Shown one piece after another: positions 12,581 to 24,099 of a DNA stretch of 64,000 bases (within the stretch, counting starts at the first letter, position 1; every line of letters starts with the position of its first letter). The notes beneath the pieces are model-generated. The model did no database searches and was not told the origin of the DNA. It saw only the letters and a list, made by a program, of their open reading frames with translations. Source of the stretch: Eutreptiella sp. 'Long Island Sound 2002'. Lineage: Eukaryota > Euglenozoa > Euglenophyceae > Eutreptiales > Eutreptiaceae. The stretch covers positions 4,839,789 to 4,903,788 of the forward strand of contig OZ038382.1 in NCBI GenBank assembly GCA_964036045.1, in the 5' to 3' direction. A program made the position numbers and the translations under genes.

Positions 12581-12947
12581 GGGGGCAGGGGACGGGTTTC
12601 GCAGGTGGTGCTACTCGCTCCGAGACTGCTGGTCCTGTTGTCGCCCCACACTGCTCGTCATTTGGGTAGCTTGTGTTGCATCTTCTATTGCTGGTACGCT
12701 TGCGTTGTGATGGCAGATACCCCACGCCCCGCCCCTGTGGAGACTCCCCCCCAGAATGCACGACGGTCGTCCCAAACCCCCAGGAGGACCTGTCACCAAA
12801 AGACGGTCCACCCCCCAAAACATGCACAAGGGCCCAAACCGGACCTTCCGCTAATAACCAGAGATAAAATGGTATTCGGCGCCTTCGGCACTGTGCACTT
12901 TTGGGCAAGTGACACCCCCCCAAAGGGGGGGGGGGTCTCCAACAGGC

Positions 12948-13245
12948 GCAATCAACATTCACACTGCATGAGTTCAATGTTTGATGGGATATGCTGTGAA
13001 CAAATCTAGATGAGGCATATATTTCATCTTTCATAAATGCACATATCTACACTCAAACTGCACCATGCAACCTGGAGAAGAAGCAGTATATCAGCAAGTG
13101 GTGCCTGCATACTACACACTGTGTGTCCTGCCAGCCTCGGTCACCATAATCAAGCACTCCTTTGGCTCTCGGTTGCCGTGGTTGTCCTAGTCTGTTCTAT
13201 GTGTGTTCATTGGGGGTCTCCACAAGAGGGGGGGGGGGGGGGATG
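12948..13245. repeat. Dispersed repeat family R3, copy 1, ending in a G run
   Basis: Shares blocks with 42005-42318 and 51435-51690, including CAATCA(A/T)CATTCA-ACTGCA, CATATCTACA, and TCAAGCACTCCTT-GGCTCTC. The copy ends at a G15 run (13228-13242), like the 42-kb copy. No coding capacity is visible. Confidence 0.75.
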
Positions 13246-13249
13246 CATT

Positions 13250-13515
13250 CACAAAATGCCCCTCTGCCACGGATTGAGAGGCGTGCGTGCACGTAACGTG
13301 ACCAACAGGCACTTAGAAAAGCTATTGATTGCTCAGCCATTTGTCTTTAAAAAGTTTGAAACAAAGGCTAAGCGCCTTTCTGTAGGAGGAGGGTGAGCAT
13401 GAGGGTCAGCTGCAGCGTCTTCAGCAGGCATAGCCTGAGAAGTACATGTCATCACCTCTGTACTGCCCGCATAGCAGTACAGCAGTGTACAGGAATCAGG
13501 CGTCTCATGCACGCA

Positions 13516-13547
<32 letters not shown>

Positions 13548-14241
13548 CGGTTAGAGCGAGAGAACTAACAGTGATGTGCAGACCTGTATACAGTATGGAA
13601 CTGTGCAGGGATCTGACAGCAGAGCAGACCCCATGATACATCATGCATGGCACACAGAAACAAACAAACAGTGACTGGTGCTCAGAGCCAGCTGCAACCT
13701 GGGTTCACCAGGTTATCTCTCTCCATCAGCGAGCACCTTGGTGTGACGTCTCACTGACATTGCTGATTTCCACGAGAGGCCGGTTGCTGCACCAAGGGTC
13801 CAGTCACACACCACAAACGCCGTAAACAGCACAAGCCGTCCAACTGCAGCAGTAACGCTAGTGATTGCAAGCACCTCCACCAACACAATGCCAGGCAAAA
13901 GGGGGGCTGTCTGTATTGGATGCAACCATCCAATCGCGCGTACACACACACACACACAGAGCTTACACACGGACACACTGTGGTACCCAGTAGCAGCCCT
14001 GCAAGTCAGATCATACCCATTAGCTGGTTTGGATCCCAGGGCTTTCTCAAGGCGGAGCAAATGGCCAAACCTGCACGCCGCGCTGGGTTAGTCAGTCAAT
14101 TGGTACTGCCCGCCATGGACCTCATGGAAATGGCGACCCAGTTACCAGTCGGTGTGGAGGTACTACAGACACGCACACACACCCTGTCTCTCTGTTCGTG
14201 TATGGGCCCAGTCCTTCGCATACCGTGGACAAACGGGTTGG

Positions 14242-14274
<33 letters not shown>

Positions 14275-14335
14275 ATTGACACAAGACAAACAGGCAGCCC
14301 CCCCCCCCCCCCCCCCTTGCGCAAGCACACTGAAA
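13250..14335. other. Noncoding: microsatellites and a C19 run
   Basis: No recognisable gene on either strand. It contains the ACGC/AC arrays and a pure C run at 14298-14316. Confidence 0.5.
13508..13550. repeat. ACGC/AC microsatellite
   Basis: An (ACGC)n tract runs into (AC)n. Further AC tracts lie at 13944-13962, 14240-14274, 17174-17209 and 17271-17312, and TG tracts at 37648-37674 and 37800-37826. Confidence 0.9.
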
Positions 14336-14337
14336 CT

Positions 14338-14835
14338 CAGGAAAACGACGGTCAGACGGGGTCCTGCGCTTAGACAAGTCGGTGCTTGCGCAAGACGTGC
14401 GGTACCAAAAGAATGCATGTGGCGAACATGTGCCCATACCTCACCCTAACCACAATTGTCACAACAGGGCACCAGAACACAATGTGCAGGCGAATTTCAG
14501 CATATTCTGGACGTCCTCACTGCCCATCAGGGGCATTAGGAGCTATGAAACAGAAGCCTTTTCCAACCTTGCGCCTCAGCCCCACGAGTCAAAGGACCAA
14601 TAATTGTGGTGGGCACATGCACGCAACAGCCATGCCAGCAATAGCAGCAATAGCCATGGCTGAAATTCACATCAAATGAATAGCATTGGGTCGCAATTGC
14701 AAGCAGAATGTTGGTATAAACAAGAGGAGCCAACCACAGCATGATCCAGCCCCTCTACAATCAGAGCACAACCGCGGAACATTACATTTCTGACCACAAA
14801 AACTGCGGTCAAAAAAAACCAGGCGAAGGACCGTC
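14338..14835 (-). repeat. Dispersed repeat family R1, copy 1 (degenerate element ORF)
   Basis: Parallels 41150-41830 block by block: AAAACGAC-GTCAG, CGGTACCAAAAGAA, CCTCACCCTAACCACAA, GTAGAATGTTGGTAT-type and TTTCTGACCA. On the minus strand it retains VHVPTTIIGPLTRG, a decayed version of the HVPATIVGPSTRG module at 41.6 kb. Broken by stops. Confidence 0.7.
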
Positions 14836-14869
14836 AAACAAGGTCCCGTGCTTGGACAAACCTGTGTTT

Positions 14870-15055
14870 GCACAAGGGGCCATAAAGCAACAGATACAGA
14901 GCTCACATATGCCCCCATGTCACAGGCATATGGTCATCGCCACAAACTTCAGTTCATTGTTTGACCTGCTGCTCTGCAGCACCCCTCAAACGAGGGCCGA
15001 ATGTTACCTTGAGCTCACCACCATCAGCGGCTATCGAATGTTTCTTGGTCCGTTT
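14870..15055. repeat. Dispersed repeat family R2, copy 1
   Basis: Matches 25215-25400, 25523-25712 and 50968-51150: GGGGCCAT(A/G)A-GCAAC, CACAGGC(A/G)(C/T)ATGGTCAT, a Cys-poor GC-rich centre, then GCTATCGAATGTTTC (shared by the 15- and 51-kb copies). Noncoding. Confidence 0.75.
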
Positions 15056-15439
15056 GGATAAAGCTTACAAGCATGAACCCCCCATTGGGCCGGTTAGACT
15101 TGCATCCCAGAATAACCAAAGCAACGACTCCACGGCACGCCAACCGGGACCTAGGCTCGAACCCGTGTTCTGTGGCGTGTGTGTGCAGTGCATTTCCGGT
15201 TTGCTGCTTGGCCGTCACCAATATAACCGTTTACCCAACCGCCCGCTCCCATTTCCCAATTTACCTCTCTAGGGTTCGAACTGTCCGTTGGTTCATATCA
15301 CGAACCGAAGCCCGGAGGCAGGGCCGGGTAGGGTCGAAGGATGGACATTAGTTCGCCGGACACTCAACGGACACGCCACACGTTGGCGTGATGGACAGAA
15401 GGCGATGACAGTTGCGGGGCAGGCGCGACCAGAGCCTAA

Positions 15440-15735
15440 TGTGGACACTACAACTTGACCATGTTGAGGCCGTCTTGCTCTTCGGGTTGGAGGCCAAATC
15501 CGAGGGAGCCTCCCGTGGAGGCGATGGGGCTCCGCCGGCCGCATTGGCGTTCTGGGCTCTACTGGGTTAGGCATACATGCTAGTCAGGGGTCACTCCCTC
15601 CCCGTGCTGTTGTAGTAGCTGACCCCATCTGGCCACACTTGGTCGGGCGTCGTGGGGGCCTTAGGTTGAAAAACCCAGTGGGTACAGGTCCGGTTAAAGT
15701 TAGTGTACACACAACATTCAACATTCAGGGGGTGT
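15440..15735. repeat. Dispersed repeat family R4, copy 1
   Basis: Shares GGGGCCTTAGGTTGAAAAAC, then CCCAGTGGGTACAGG, with 36270-36640, and shorter versions with 34785-34855 and 35060-35115. All copies are in the same orientation and end in a segment containing CAACATTCA or CAACACACA followed by a G-rich run. The family is unnamed; it could be a non-autonomous element. Confidence 0.75.
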
Positions 15736-15739
15736 GGCA

Positions 15740-17176
15740 GCGCGATCCTTCCGTGCTACATGACAGCGTGGATGCCGTGGAGGGAGAGGCCGGCGCGGAT
15801 CCGTCCGAGCGGGCCTCCTGTGACAAGTCCGAAAAATGAAGAGCAAGAAAGGGGGGTGGGGGGGCACAACACTGCTTGCTAAACAAATTTCATCAGGCCG
15901 CAAGCATCATGTAGCAGAAGGAGTCAAAGAAGAAACATGGTTAGGCTTGGTGCCTTTCTGCAGTACAACGTACAGGAGGCACACAGTAATGTGGTCACAA
16001 GCCAATGGGCGTTCTACTAACAGTGTCCACCCCTAGGGCCAAATAACAGAAATGTATCGCTAGCCCAGCTCACAATAGGCAGGGGAAATCGGCAGACATG
16101 TGCATGCCAATATCATAGTTGAGTTCTGCTTCCCTGTCCCTCGTTCATTAGCTTTTAAGGTGACCTCTTCCACTGCCCACTTGCTCACCACCAAGGATCA
16201 ATTCATTGATCCGGAACACTGCAAACCGCCTGGTACTTGGGGGGGGGGGGGGATGATACACATACATAGTCTGCCCTAGGCTAGCACTGCTCCCTTAAGT
16301 GCTTCAGACTTTGACAGGCATCATTCCACATCGTCATCATCATCATTATCATTATCATCATCATCATCATCATCATCATCACACTGAGCGCGGCATGCCC
16401 CTTAGGTGCACACAACATGACAAGCAATGTTGATAACCAACCAGTACTCCACCCCACGCATCACACGCCAAGCGGAGATTGTACCACAAGCAGTAGACTG
16501 CCTTTACTGTGGCTTGCATGCAATGTGTGGGGATGTTGCTTATGCCCTGCGTCATCTACCGAAACGCACCAGCCGGGCAGATTGCCACCACACCAGCGCA
16601 CTGACAACCTAGCTGTCTGACATCGTAGTCCATGCCTGACCATGAGGTAATGCTCCAATATATGCCACTTAGGTAGCCTTACATGTGTGCTGCAGAGTCA
16701 TCAAGGAGGGGCCTAACCGCAAATTCTAGTCCTCTTTCAAAGGTGACGGCTGAATGTGGTCAACCCCTAACCCGATCCCCCAAACTGCGATGCAAAAACC
16801 CATGCAACAAACAACATGGCTGAGACTGGTCTCCGTACAGTTTCCCAGGTTGTTTGCACAATTACACAGCATGGGCAGCAGCCACTCCTCTTCCAGGACC
16901 CCTTTAAGCAGCATAACCACCTATCCCTAGGGTCAGCATCGGACACAAATAAAACATGAGTGGGAAATTGGCAAAGTGCATCTTCTAATGCCCTTCCCAG
17001 AACACGTAACCTTCAGCTGTGACATGTAGTGCCCCTAGCCTTCTGAACACCTGGTGGCCTGTGTGTGCCCTTCACATACCTTCACATACAGCGGAGGTCT
17101 GCACTTTGCACCAAAAAACTGACCCCCCATGGGAACACACTTTTCTCTTGCCCACAATTTACTCACCGACCAACAC

Positions 17177-17207
<31 letters not shown>

Positions 17208-17267
17208 ATTAATGCGGCAAAACAGGCAGCAAGAAGGCCTGAGCACAATTCTCATCAGGTGCAGCGG

Positions 17268-17306
<39 letters not shown>

Positions 17307-18340
17307 ACACAAACACACTATCGAAGCGAGACGAACAGGCACAGCACAGGGGCACAGCACTGTACACAGAACGAACCTCGTCAGGCCGTGAGTGTCAGGT
17401 GGAAGAATAAGTAGAAGAGAAGCATGGTTGCCTAGTCGCCCTTCGAAAAGAAATAGACATTGAGAAATAGATAAAATAAAATGCACACACAAACACAAAC
17501 TAATACACACATGCACATACACAGGCACATGCTGGTTTGTTTTTGGCATGCTGGCGAACCTTGCATCCAACAAAGCTCTGAAGGTACCCTGTTCTTCTGT
17601 TCTGCTATCGTTCTGCATGCCACCTGTCCACATTGCTTTTGCATCAGTTCCCCCTCCTGTCCTTCTTTCGGGTGCCACTCTTACAGTCCCCCCCCCCCCC
17701 CGCACCTACACACACAGAACCAATTGCAGCCTTTTTCTTCTGCTGTTGTTCCATGGCTTCACTTTGATTAGGCCGACCAAGCTTTTGTGCTTTTCTTCTA
17801 CGTGTCATGTCATGTGCACTGCAGCACCACAAAAGGAAGAGTTGGAGCAAGGATTGCCAGGCTCAAATTCTATTTCTCCCTTTTTGGAACCACCGCCAAA
17901 CAGGAGTTGCTTTGCTCTGTTTTCTTTGTGCTTGCTTGCATGCCGTTACGCGTGACTAAAGGCAGTGGTTTTTTCTCTTTTTCTTTTGATTGTTCCAATA
18001 TATTCCTCATGTAGATTTGCTACCTGTCTGGTTCACCTTGATACTATGGGTCTCGGATCTCCTGTTTTCTGATCTCCTTGCTTAGACTGATCCCAATCTG
18101 ACCTCCTTAACTTGTATTGGATCGCTTTGCATGCATTCCGTGCATTTTAGCCCGGGAAAGCCCAGTTTTTCCCCTGTTGTTATTACCCCTATAGTATCCT
18201 GTAAATACCTGCAGCAGTGCTTCGGTAAACTTTGGCTCACGATGAACGCAAGGTTTCCCCTCGGTTAAGAAACAGTTTTGCATTGTGTAGGCAGGAGACC
18301 ACTGTGCCTCAACAAACAAAGGGAGATGGGACGGTGTTCC
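15740..18340. other. Noncoding: microsatellites, no recognisable gene
   Basis: It holds G14 at 16239-16252, an (ATC)n tract at 16331-16381, AC tracts near 17.2 kb and C14 at 17688-17701. The open frames on both strands are repeat-driven. Confidence 0.5.
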
Positions 18341-18700
18341 AATAACTGGGAAGGTGGGCCATTATATGGAAGAGTGACAAGATTGACAGGCCTCAATAAA
18401 AGGGACAGTGGTGCAATAAATGGAACAGTGACCCAATGAGCAGAGCGACCAAATCAATAGGGAATAAATGGGAGACAGAGCCAAATGGAAGAGTGAGGCA
18501 ATGAATGGGAGAGTGGCCCAACAACTGGGAAAGTGACATAGTAAACTGGTGAGCGGACCAAGAATGGGTGAGTGAACCAATAAATGGGGGAGCGGTCCAA
18601 TCAATGGACGCGTGAAACAATGAATCTGAAAGCGGTCCAATTCATGGGAGAGTGACCCACTAGGTGAAGTCAGAGAGTGCCCCAATAAATGGGAGAATGA
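18340..18700. repeat. Degenerate minisatellite, unit about 20-24 bp
   Basis: Around 15 imperfect units of the form (A/C)CAATAAATGGGAGAGTG(A/G)C run head to tail. The 149-codon minus frame across it (Ser/Leu/Pro-rich) is a product of the repeat rather than a gene. Confidence 0.75.
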
Positions 18701-19242
18701 CCCCATGTGTCCCCATGTAACCCAACCAGAGTAGAGTGTCCACAAAATGCACCACTGTTGAGCCCCAATGGATTGATGAAACGTGTGTGCATTGTGCAAG
18801 TGGCCTACCAATTTTCTCTTTCATGCTCTTCCACCACCATGAGTGCGGGAAAGGTGATGCATGGCGCTCAAAACCGTCCATAATAGCGCAATACCCAACA
18901 CGGGGCAGTTTGGAGCATTCCAAGCGCCTTTGTAGGCCGTCGTGCCCTCCCCAAAAGTTCACAAAGCGTGACACCTGAGTGGCCAATGGGCCAACAAGAG
19001 ACTTGAATACATATGGCACCCACCACATGCGTCTCCGACCCGAAACGGAACACACAGAGCAAAGCAGAGACAAAGAAGGCGCATCCCACACAATTACTTT
19101 CCTCGAATTTGTTCGGTTGGACAGGGGGGTTGGAGTGGAGGCACTTGGGATAGGGAGTATGGCAATCCAGGACAGTGGCGGGGCACAGAGAGACACAGCC
19201 CAGCCCAACGTGACTCATTGGCTCCGACTGGATGTCGGTCTG

Positions 19243-20060
19243 TCACGGGTATCTCGCTTGCCACGCCCCGCGCTGCTTCCGGGAAACTCCGGACGGCGGG
19301 TGGGTGCTGGGCGGGTCTCTGGCGTCAGGGGGAACCAAATATCCCACGACATCGGATCCATCTGCGACGACAAACATCGGTCCGGCCTCCCAATGTTCCG
19401 GGGCAGAACGACTCTTGCATATGCCCTCTTTTCCTTGTTCCTTGGGAACCTCCTCCTGCCCTTGTCTCCGGTACACCCAGTCACCACATCCCTACGGACG
19501 TGCCCATGCGTACTGTTTGGCGCGGTAGTATTGACACATATGCAGCCCTATCCTCCATGATTTCCATCACACTATTCCCTTGAGCCGCGCACTTACAACA
19601 GTAGTAGTGGGGAATTCTCGCTGCTGTTGACAAGCTGATCCAGAAAGGCGTATTTCTGAGCCTCAAAGGGAGCAAAAGCGGACTGCCCCGGGGGACGTGT
19701 CACTGGAGTTGTCGTGTACGCTCTGCGCAGGCTGTCCCCTCTTATGACACTCACCTTAAACCCTGGTTCCTCAATCTGCTCATTTAATGGGAAGGGGATT
19801 CCAAACAAAGGCACACCCCTTACGCCCTGCTTTACCTGACACAGGGGCGTGCCTCATAGTACGGGGAGGCACGCCCCTCTGCACTCCTGCCTCCTGAGAA
19901 GGTCAAAAGGTGTAGACACCGAGGCATCTGAGGCCTTCAGACGCATTGGACAGTGGGCCCGTATTGGGTCAACCTCATGGAAGAGGTCGGTCTTGGGGCC
20001 CCGCATGTCCTCCGAGCTGCGCGTGCGCGCCTCGTTCAACGGGAACGGGGCGTGCAATGT
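19243..20060 (-). other. Possible exons of an unrecognised minus-strand gene
   Basis: Three minus-strand segments read like protein and sit beside plausible splice sites. Segment a (about 20057-19910) contains PFPLNEARTRSSEDMRGPK and TDLFHEVDPIRAH. Segment b (about 19814-19750) reads GVPLFGIPFPLNEQIEEPGF before AAG|GTGAGT. Segment c (about 19690-19597) reads SAFAPFEAQKYAFLDQLV between a GCAG acceptor and a GTAAGT donor. A further stretch at 19440-19290 has GPMFVVADGSDVVGYLVPP. The repeated PFPLNE in a and b may reflect duplication. I do not recognise the family, and the joins are not proven. Confidence 0.3.
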
Positions 20061-20129
20061 GGACGCGCTATGCCATACAGCGGCCTCGCGAGGGGAGACG
20101 AGCTGTCACAGATTGAGTCAGAGCCATCG

Positions 20130-20335
20130 ACGCTTGCCTCTGCCCCTGCTCTGCCGTGCCGTGCCCTGCCATGCCTGTGTCGATGCAATGCCCATGCCAT
20201 GCCATGCAACTTGAGGCTCCTGCCCTGCCCCGCCCTGCCCTCCCCTGTCCTTGATAATAGCTTGACTCTGTCTGAACCCTGCCCTGCCCGTGCATACCCA
20301 AAAGGCCCTACCCTGCCCTGCTCCACCTGTATGGA
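20130..20335. repeat. CCCTG/CATGC simple-repeat tract
   Basis: Runs of GCCCTGCC and GCCATGCC units on the plus strand. The open frames through it on both strands are artefacts of the repeat. Confidence 0.75.
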
Positions 20336-20714
20336 CTGTATCCGCAGCCTTCCGTGTGCCTGAAATCTATCAGATCAATGATGTACCACTTCAGCGCTCC
20401 CGTTTGGCCCTTTCGCCTCCCCTTGTCTGACTCACGGTGACGTCTGTCCCGTACTGCCCTCGTTTCCCTCAACTCCCCACAAATGGTTGAGGTTGAGCCT
20501 GCTACTCGAATATTGGACATCCCTGGCACCCCGTAACATTCGATTCTCTAATTGCGCAGCCCTGTGGTGCTGACCCCATCGGGCTTCGAACCTGGTATCA
20601 CATGTCTGAGTCTCATGTGGGCACAGTCCGCGCGCGGACTGGAGCGGCCCCTTCGGAAAACACTTTGTCCAGTGTATTGGTATGACGTCAAATCGATCGG
20701 ATATGCCCGCATTA

Positions 20715-20908
20715 TGCGAGATGTACTACGCATGGCGTGTCACACGACAGGTGCTACGTATGAGGTATTGCACGAAGTGTACTATGCATGGCATGTTATC
20801 GAGATGTACTACACATGACGTGTCATACGAGATGTACTACGTAGGACGTGTTGCACGAGATCTACTGCTTCTTACGTGTCACATGAGATGTACTATGTTT
20901 GACGGTCT
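20715..20908. repeat. Minisatellite, about 33-bp unit, six imperfect copies
   Basis: The unit is (C/T)GAGATGTACTACG(C/T)ATG-CGTGT(C/T)-(A/C)AC-, with several substitutions per copy. Noncoding, between the 3' end of PHF5A and the upstream repeats. Confidence 0.8.
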
Positions 20909-21128
20909 TGCCCCTTGATCCCGATCCCTGGGCCCTGCCCCCAATATCTGGTTTGGGCTTGCCACGTTGTTAGACACAAAGGCAGTCTGCCCGGTCATGT
21001 GTTCCGTTGTTCATGTCATAAACAACTTCCAGCTTCTGAAAGTAGGCCCAGTGGGTTTGTGTGAACACTGGCTCGCATGCAAGCCATAGCAGCTCGGGCC
21101 AAGGACTGCTACAACTTGCAAACCAGCA

Positions 21129-21218
21129 TCATCTTTTCTTGAAACCGTACTTCTTGCGTTCGTAGTACAGATCTGTCCGGGCGGACCCCAGATTTATAAT
21201 CTTGGGGCATCCGTCACG
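21129..21218 (-). CDS. PHF5A: PHF5A/Rds3 exon 4 (C-terminus)
   Basis: Residues 82-110, from RDGCPKI to the conserved terminal [11 protein letters not shown], then TGA at 21131-21129. The acceptor TTTTTCAG ends at 21219. It joins exon 3 in phase 0 after Asp81. This tail is the most conserved part of the family and makes the assignment certain when read with the other three exons. Confidence 0.96.
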   Translation of the reverse strand, partial: RDGCPKIINLGSARTDLYYERKKYGFKKR

Positions 21219-22019
21219 CTGAAAAACCAATACACAGCAGGAGTGCATACCCGGGTATGGGAGAAGACATGCGTATCAGACCGTGGGCCCATGGCATGGC
21301 ATACCATGACGCATGCCATATCATGCCATGAGATAGCGCCATGACATGATGTTACACGCCATGCCATGGAACACGTGCCGTGTGAGTGTGTACGGGCTGT
21401 GCGCTTACTTTGCCTATCAGCATGTGTTTGAAGGGCCACAATTCGGCCTTGGGTCTCGCAACACTGAGGGGATATATTGGCAACTGCCTAGAGATACCAA
21501 CGGTTTGCAGGGCACTTGCAGTGGGGGGGTTTGAATAGCATCTTCGCACATTGTTGTTGCGAAAACCCCAAACTCAATTGTCTTCGGCAAGGCACCTCGA
21601 AGAGGGACAACCGACATTGTCGAGAATGTGCACACGATAGGACGATGAAGATCCGCTGATCGCGGTGCAAACAGGCCCAAATTGGCACTTGTGGGGGCCA
21701 ATAAGCACCCCTCAGAGGGCCTAATTGGTGCTACATTAGTTTAGACGTACTCCCATTGTCACCAAATGACCATCTGACAACTGCCCAAGTGTTCCTGGGG
21801 GGCCAGAAATTGCAATTTTTCAGCCGACCATGGCCTCCTGAAAATGGCCGATCGGGCGCCATAGGCATAGGCATAGTGGGGCCCATCTTGGAAAATTGGA
21901 GATAGCACCCGGGACCCCCGTCATTGGTTAGGGGATCCATTTAAAAGAAAAAAGTGGACGGGGACCTGGGTCCGAATCGACACAGGGTAGCGGCTATAAG
22001 CCAACCAAGTTTTGACCCC

Positions 22020-23140
22020 CCCCCCTCCCCCCCCCCCCACGAAAAGTGGTAACTGGGTACAGGGACATCAACAACAAGATCTGCCCGAGGTGATTTGTTT
22101 TTGTGATTCAGTTTTGCGCAGCTGTTTGAGTGGACAAATATTTCGTTGCTGGTGACTTTTGTGTGTGGGTTTTTCGGATTGGGTTTTGTGAGATGAGTGC
22201 TTCACATGCCTCTTCCATGACAGCCTCCTTCTTAAGTGGCGTTCAGCACAAACAATGCACAGGTCGACGTGGGGTAAGAGGGCGGGAGACTTCACAAAAA
22301 AAATCCGTCTGCGGTCTTTTCTTTCTCTTCTCTTGCAGAGGATTCACTATTGCGAGGGCGGGGGCTTGAAAATGAAAATGATTGCTCTTTTTAAGTCTCT
22401 TTTTTTCGCGAATCTTTGGACTAAGTGTGTGATGCGGGGCCAGGGCGCAGGTTGGGGGAGGCTGATGGGGGCGGACAATATGGGCTGCAGGGATTACTGG
22501 AGTACGCAGGGATCAGTGCAATTTGAGCAAGGGATGACACAACAACGGGCAAAGCACAAATTTGAGCAACGGGCAAAGCACAAATTTGAGCGAACGATCC
22601 CCAACTATCCGCGAGCTATGGTAGTGTTCAGACAACCACAAATGACATCTCAGCGCCCCATGCGGGCCCAAGGGTTCCTGTTGTCTCGAAATACTTTCTC
22701 CTGCATCAGCTTAAAAGCACCACTCCTGCCCATCACACGCAGTAAAAGGCTGTTGTCTAGGCAATAACCCCAGATCCAGATCCGAATCCAGAGAGCTGTG
22801 TTGTCACGGTGCGTTGCCCTCCGCCAGGGGTTTAGTGGTTGTGCATCCCTTCCCCACCTCGCAGGCACACAGAAATCCAGTCGATCCATTCGGGGGTCGG
22901 CGAGGGTCCCAGCCCAGTGAGTTCTAAGGAAGACCAGGGGTACCACCAGTGTATTAAACTGTTGTTTATTGCATAAACAAGGGATTGGTGGCTTCTGTCA
23001 CGGGTCGCTGATCGCTCCCTGGCATTCCAATGTCTGTCCGTCTGCAGAAGCTTTGCGGGGCGTTGTGTGGCATCGCCAAGCAGGGTACGCAAAGGCAGGG
23101 CACAGCAGAACAGGGCAAACCAGGGCAGGGCAGAGCAACA
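22020..23140. other. Intron 3 of PHF5A: no further gene seen
   Basis: Holds two close C runs (22016-22025 and 22027-22038) and a 24-bp tandem duplication around 22546-22593 (GGGCAAAGCACAAATTTGAG). The remaining frames are unremarkable. Confidence 0.5.
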
Positions 23141-23143
23141 TAC

Positions 23144-23221
23144 GTCTTTCTCCAACAGACAACATTCGCGGCAATAGAAGGCATCAGAGATGCCCGGTTG
23201 TCCGCAGATGACGCAACGGCC
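23144..23221 (-). CDS. PHF5A: PHF5A/Rds3 exon 3
   Basis: Residues 56-81: [20 protein letters not shown], then CLLEKD, between acceptor TCTTCAG (ending 23222) and donor GTATGT (23143). It supplies two of the conserved CxxC zinc-binding pairs (CVIC and CREC). Phase 0 at both ends. Confidence 0.96.
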
Positions 23222-23377
23222 CTGAAGATCACGGCACACAGAGCGTTTGGACATGCGGCCTAGAGGGCGGGGGGTTGGCTCCCGTTCGGAAACGAACCAC
23301 CGAAAGGGGGTAGCGTTAGGGTGAGGCACCACAACTTCCGTATGTCTCGGGGTGTGTGCCAAGGCTTCAATTCCGGT

Positions 23378-23460
23378 CATGCTTGAACTGCGAGGTTCAA
23401 CATTCCTACATTTCCTACCGCTCTTGCAAACCATTAGTTCACTGTTTCCATGCCCTGCAG
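23378..23460. repeat. Dispersed repeat R6, copy 1
   Basis: Shares CATGCT-AACTGCGAGGTTCAACAT and the following AAACCAT(C/T)AGTTCA-TGTTT block with 38692-38778, same orientation. Confidence 0.7.
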
Positions 23461-23622
23461 GCGAGCGGCCCATAGGGCCATGATCTACCGCATATGCACA
23501 TATCGCTGCCACCGACCCATGGCTCCTGCCCTGCACATCCCGCCGCAGTGCGCCTAGACACACAATGAATGTGGGTGTGCCCTACTCACGGGTGGGCCGT
23601 CTCCTCGCTTTTGTACGCGACT

Positions 23623-23860
23623 CCCCCCCCCCCCAGTAGAAATGGGCCGAAGGCCCCCAGGGGGGGGGGGGGGGGGGGGGGGGGGCATTGGAGGGGGGGT
23701 TCAGGGAGGGGCGATGGGGGGGGGGGTCCAGGGGGGGGCGATTTGGGCTGGGGGGGGGGGTACAGGCTCCCATTACCTCCCCTTGCCCTCCCTCTAGGGT
23801 GAGAGCTAGGGCTAGGGTTAGGGCTAGGGTTAGGGCTAGGGTTAGGGTCACCGAGCTGGT
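23623..23860. repeat. G-run cluster followed by telomere-like repeats
   Basis: Pure runs C12 (23623-23634), G26 (23660-23685), G11 (23716-23726) and G11 (23750-23760), then about six alternating GGGTTA/GGGCTA units at 23810-23850. Similar GGGTTAGGG motifs recur at 24973-25015. An interstitial telomere-like tract is the simplest reading. Strong G-quadruplex potential on the plus strand. Confidence 0.8.
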
Positions 23861-23918
23861 GGAACCAGTCTTGGTTTTATAACCCTTTTTAGGGTCTAGG
23901 GTGGACCTACCAGGTTTA

Positions 23919-23945
23919 GCAGCAGCAGCAGCAGCAGCAAGCAGC
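23919..23945. repeat. CAG trinucleotide repeat
   Basis: About seven AGC units interrupted once. Confidence 0.85.
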
Positions 23946-24099
23946 ACGCGCGAAATGGCTAAAAATCAGAACTCCGTCGTGGTGCTTCAGATTCGGCCGA
24001 AATTTTGGTGGATGATAACTATTGGTGTGAGGGACAACCACACAAGGTATGAGCCAGAAACTCAACGGTGGCGGCCGGGAACGGGTGTCGCAAGTGGCG

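Noticed and set aside
12285-13034. 249-codon minus frame covering the Whirly exon
   Set aside because: It is a different phase from the Whirly reading frame, and most of it crosses an R3 repeat.
13508-17312. CRISPR-like or other regularly spaced arrays
   Set aside because: The repeats are plain microsatellites without spacers, and the DNA is nuclear eukaryotic.
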